Of a DNA stretch of 43,640 nt, positions 42,796 through 43,640 are shown in pieces. The stretch is taken from the NCBI GenBank assembly GCA_003447295.1, contig DLZQ01000083.1, positions 1,760 to 45,399 of the forward strand, in the 5' to 3' direction. Below the pieces are notes generated by a model, which made no database searches, was not told the DNA's origin, and saw only the letters and a program-made list of their open reading frames with translations. How positions within the stretch are numbered: position 1 is the first letter of the stretch; each line of letters starts with the position of its first letter. The position numbers and the translations under genes are program-made. This DNA is from Lachnospiraceae bacterium (GTDB lineage Bacteria; Bacillota; Clostridia; Lachnospirales; Lachnospiraceae).

Positions 42796-43640
42796 CTATT
42801 CTTCTGAAGCTTCTGCCGCTTCCGCAGCCTTCAGCATGATAGCACATTCGATACGTTTTCTCTGCAGCTCACAGCCGATGTCATACGCATCATTGATATT
42901 GCCATGGAAATTATAGGAGTTCGCCGCACATCCTCCGCTACAATAGAACTTGGCAAAACACTTCTTACACTTGTCCTTTGCATAGACATTGCAGCATTTG
43001 AACTCATCGCGGATATCATCTCTGACCACACCGGTATCCACATTGCCCATGAGGAACTTTTCGTTACCCACGAACTGATGGCAGGGATACAGGTCTCCCC
43101 AGGGAGTAACCGCCAGATATTCGGTACCGGATCCGCAGCCGGAGAGTCTCTTGGCTACGCAGGGACCGCCCTGCAGATCGATCATAAAGTGGAAGAAATT
43201 GAAAGCCTTGCCCTCTTTCTTACGCTTGATCATTTCTACTGCCAGTTTATCGTATTCTTCCTTTAAAATTGGAAGATCCTCTTCTCTGATGGCATAATCA
43301 TCCGTAGGCTGTGCCACAACGGGCTCCACGGAGATCTGCTTGAATCCCAGATCTGCCAGATGCAGAACATCCTTGGAGAAATCCAGATTATTGTGGGTGA
43401 ACGTACCACGCACATAATAGTTCATCTGGTCTCTGCTCTCCGCTACCTTTTGGAACTTAGGAACAATGATGTCATAGCTGCCCTGTCCACCGCGGAAAGG
43501 ACGCATCTTGTCATTGATCTCCTTACGTCCATCGATACTCAGTACGATATTACCCATTTCCTTATTCACGAACTCCAGGATCTCATCATTTAATAAGATA
43601 CCATTGGTAGTCAGGGTAAAACGGAACTTTTTATTGTTGG
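42796..43640 (-). CDS. SCIFF peptide maturase (radical SAM), 5' end beyond window
   Basis: 281 residues of the C-terminal part are visible; the radical-SAM CxxxCxxC cluster would lie upstream of the right edge. The visible part has the TIM-barrel strands (TLTTNGILLN, VLSIDGRKEIND) and then a SPASM domain with many cysteines (SGCGSGTEYLAV, DLYPCHQFVGN, CKKCFAKFYCSGGCAAN, GCELQRKR) that hold two further iron-sulfur clusters. SCIFF maturases make thioether links between cysteines and other residues of a small Cys-rich peptide conserved across Clostridia. The peptide gene, normally adjacent, is not in this window. The protein ends in an acidic-alanine tail. Confidence 0.9.
   Translation of the reverse strand, partial: NNKKFRFTLTTNGILLNDEILEFVNKEMGNIVLSIDGRKEINDKMRPFRGGQGSYDIIVPKFQKVAESRDQMNYYVRGTFTHNNLDFSKDVLHLADLGFKQISVEPVVAQPTDDYAIREEDLPILKEEYDKLAVEMIKRKKEGKAFNFFHFMIDLQGGPCVAKRLSGCGSGTEYLAVTPWGDLYPCHQFVGNEKFLMGNVDTGVVRDDIRDEFKCCNVYAKDKCKKCFAKFYCSGGCAANSYNFHGNINDAYDIGCELQRKRIECAIMLKAAEAAEASEE

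Overview
The window reads as a low-to-mid GC Gram-positive anaerobe of the Clostridia, most likely a Lachnospiraceae-type gut bacterium. The inference rests on the SCIFF maturase next to secDF, the murE-priA-def-fmt-rsmB-rlmN-prpC-prkC-rsgA gene order, LacI-controlled maltodextrin uptake with CBM26-type starch-binding modules, and AGGAGG ribosome sites. No rRNA, tRNA or CRISPR array was seen.

Positions 1 to about 9.7 kb are the right end of an integrative conjugative or mobilizable element. From the left edge it holds the start of a MobC-like relaxosome gene, an XRE regulator, a leftward cargo operon (ABC ATPase, BceB-like permease, sensor kinase, LuxR-type response regulator) and the rightward Tn916-orf7/orf8-like sigma factor and regulator. 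These are followed by about 430 bases without a gene, a TnpW-like protein and a TnpX-like large serine recombinase. The element seems to have inserted into the start of a chromosomal gene, of which a promoter, ribosome site and 18 codons remain at 9762-9890.

Positions 9.9-27.2 kb are host chromosome, all leftward. A lipoprotein amidase and a chemotaxis receptor each stand alone. A long, tightly packed run follows: murE, priA, def, fmt, a zinc metallopeptidase, rsmB, rlmN, prpC, prkC, rsgA, an XpaC-like gene and telA. It links wall precursor synthesis, replication restart, translation initiation and ribosome maturation to Ser/Thr phospho-signalling.

Positions 27.3-33 kb hold a rightward polytopic membrane protein, a leftward YitT-like membrane protein, recJ, and a small coiled-coil gene resembling the tail of Rpn-type nucleases. 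Between recJ and yitT lie two tandem, nearly identical 70-base units, each ending in its own hairpin. I read them as a pair of leftward small RNAs with a C7 tract, and they are the best candidate here for something undescribed.

Positions 33-40.3 kb are a maltodextrin/starch operon: surface starch-binding protein with three modules, binding lipoprotein, two permeases, GH13 enzyme and LacI regulator. It has a strong promoter with two CG-centred palindromes beside it. The right end holds secDF and the truncated SCIFF peptide maturase gene.
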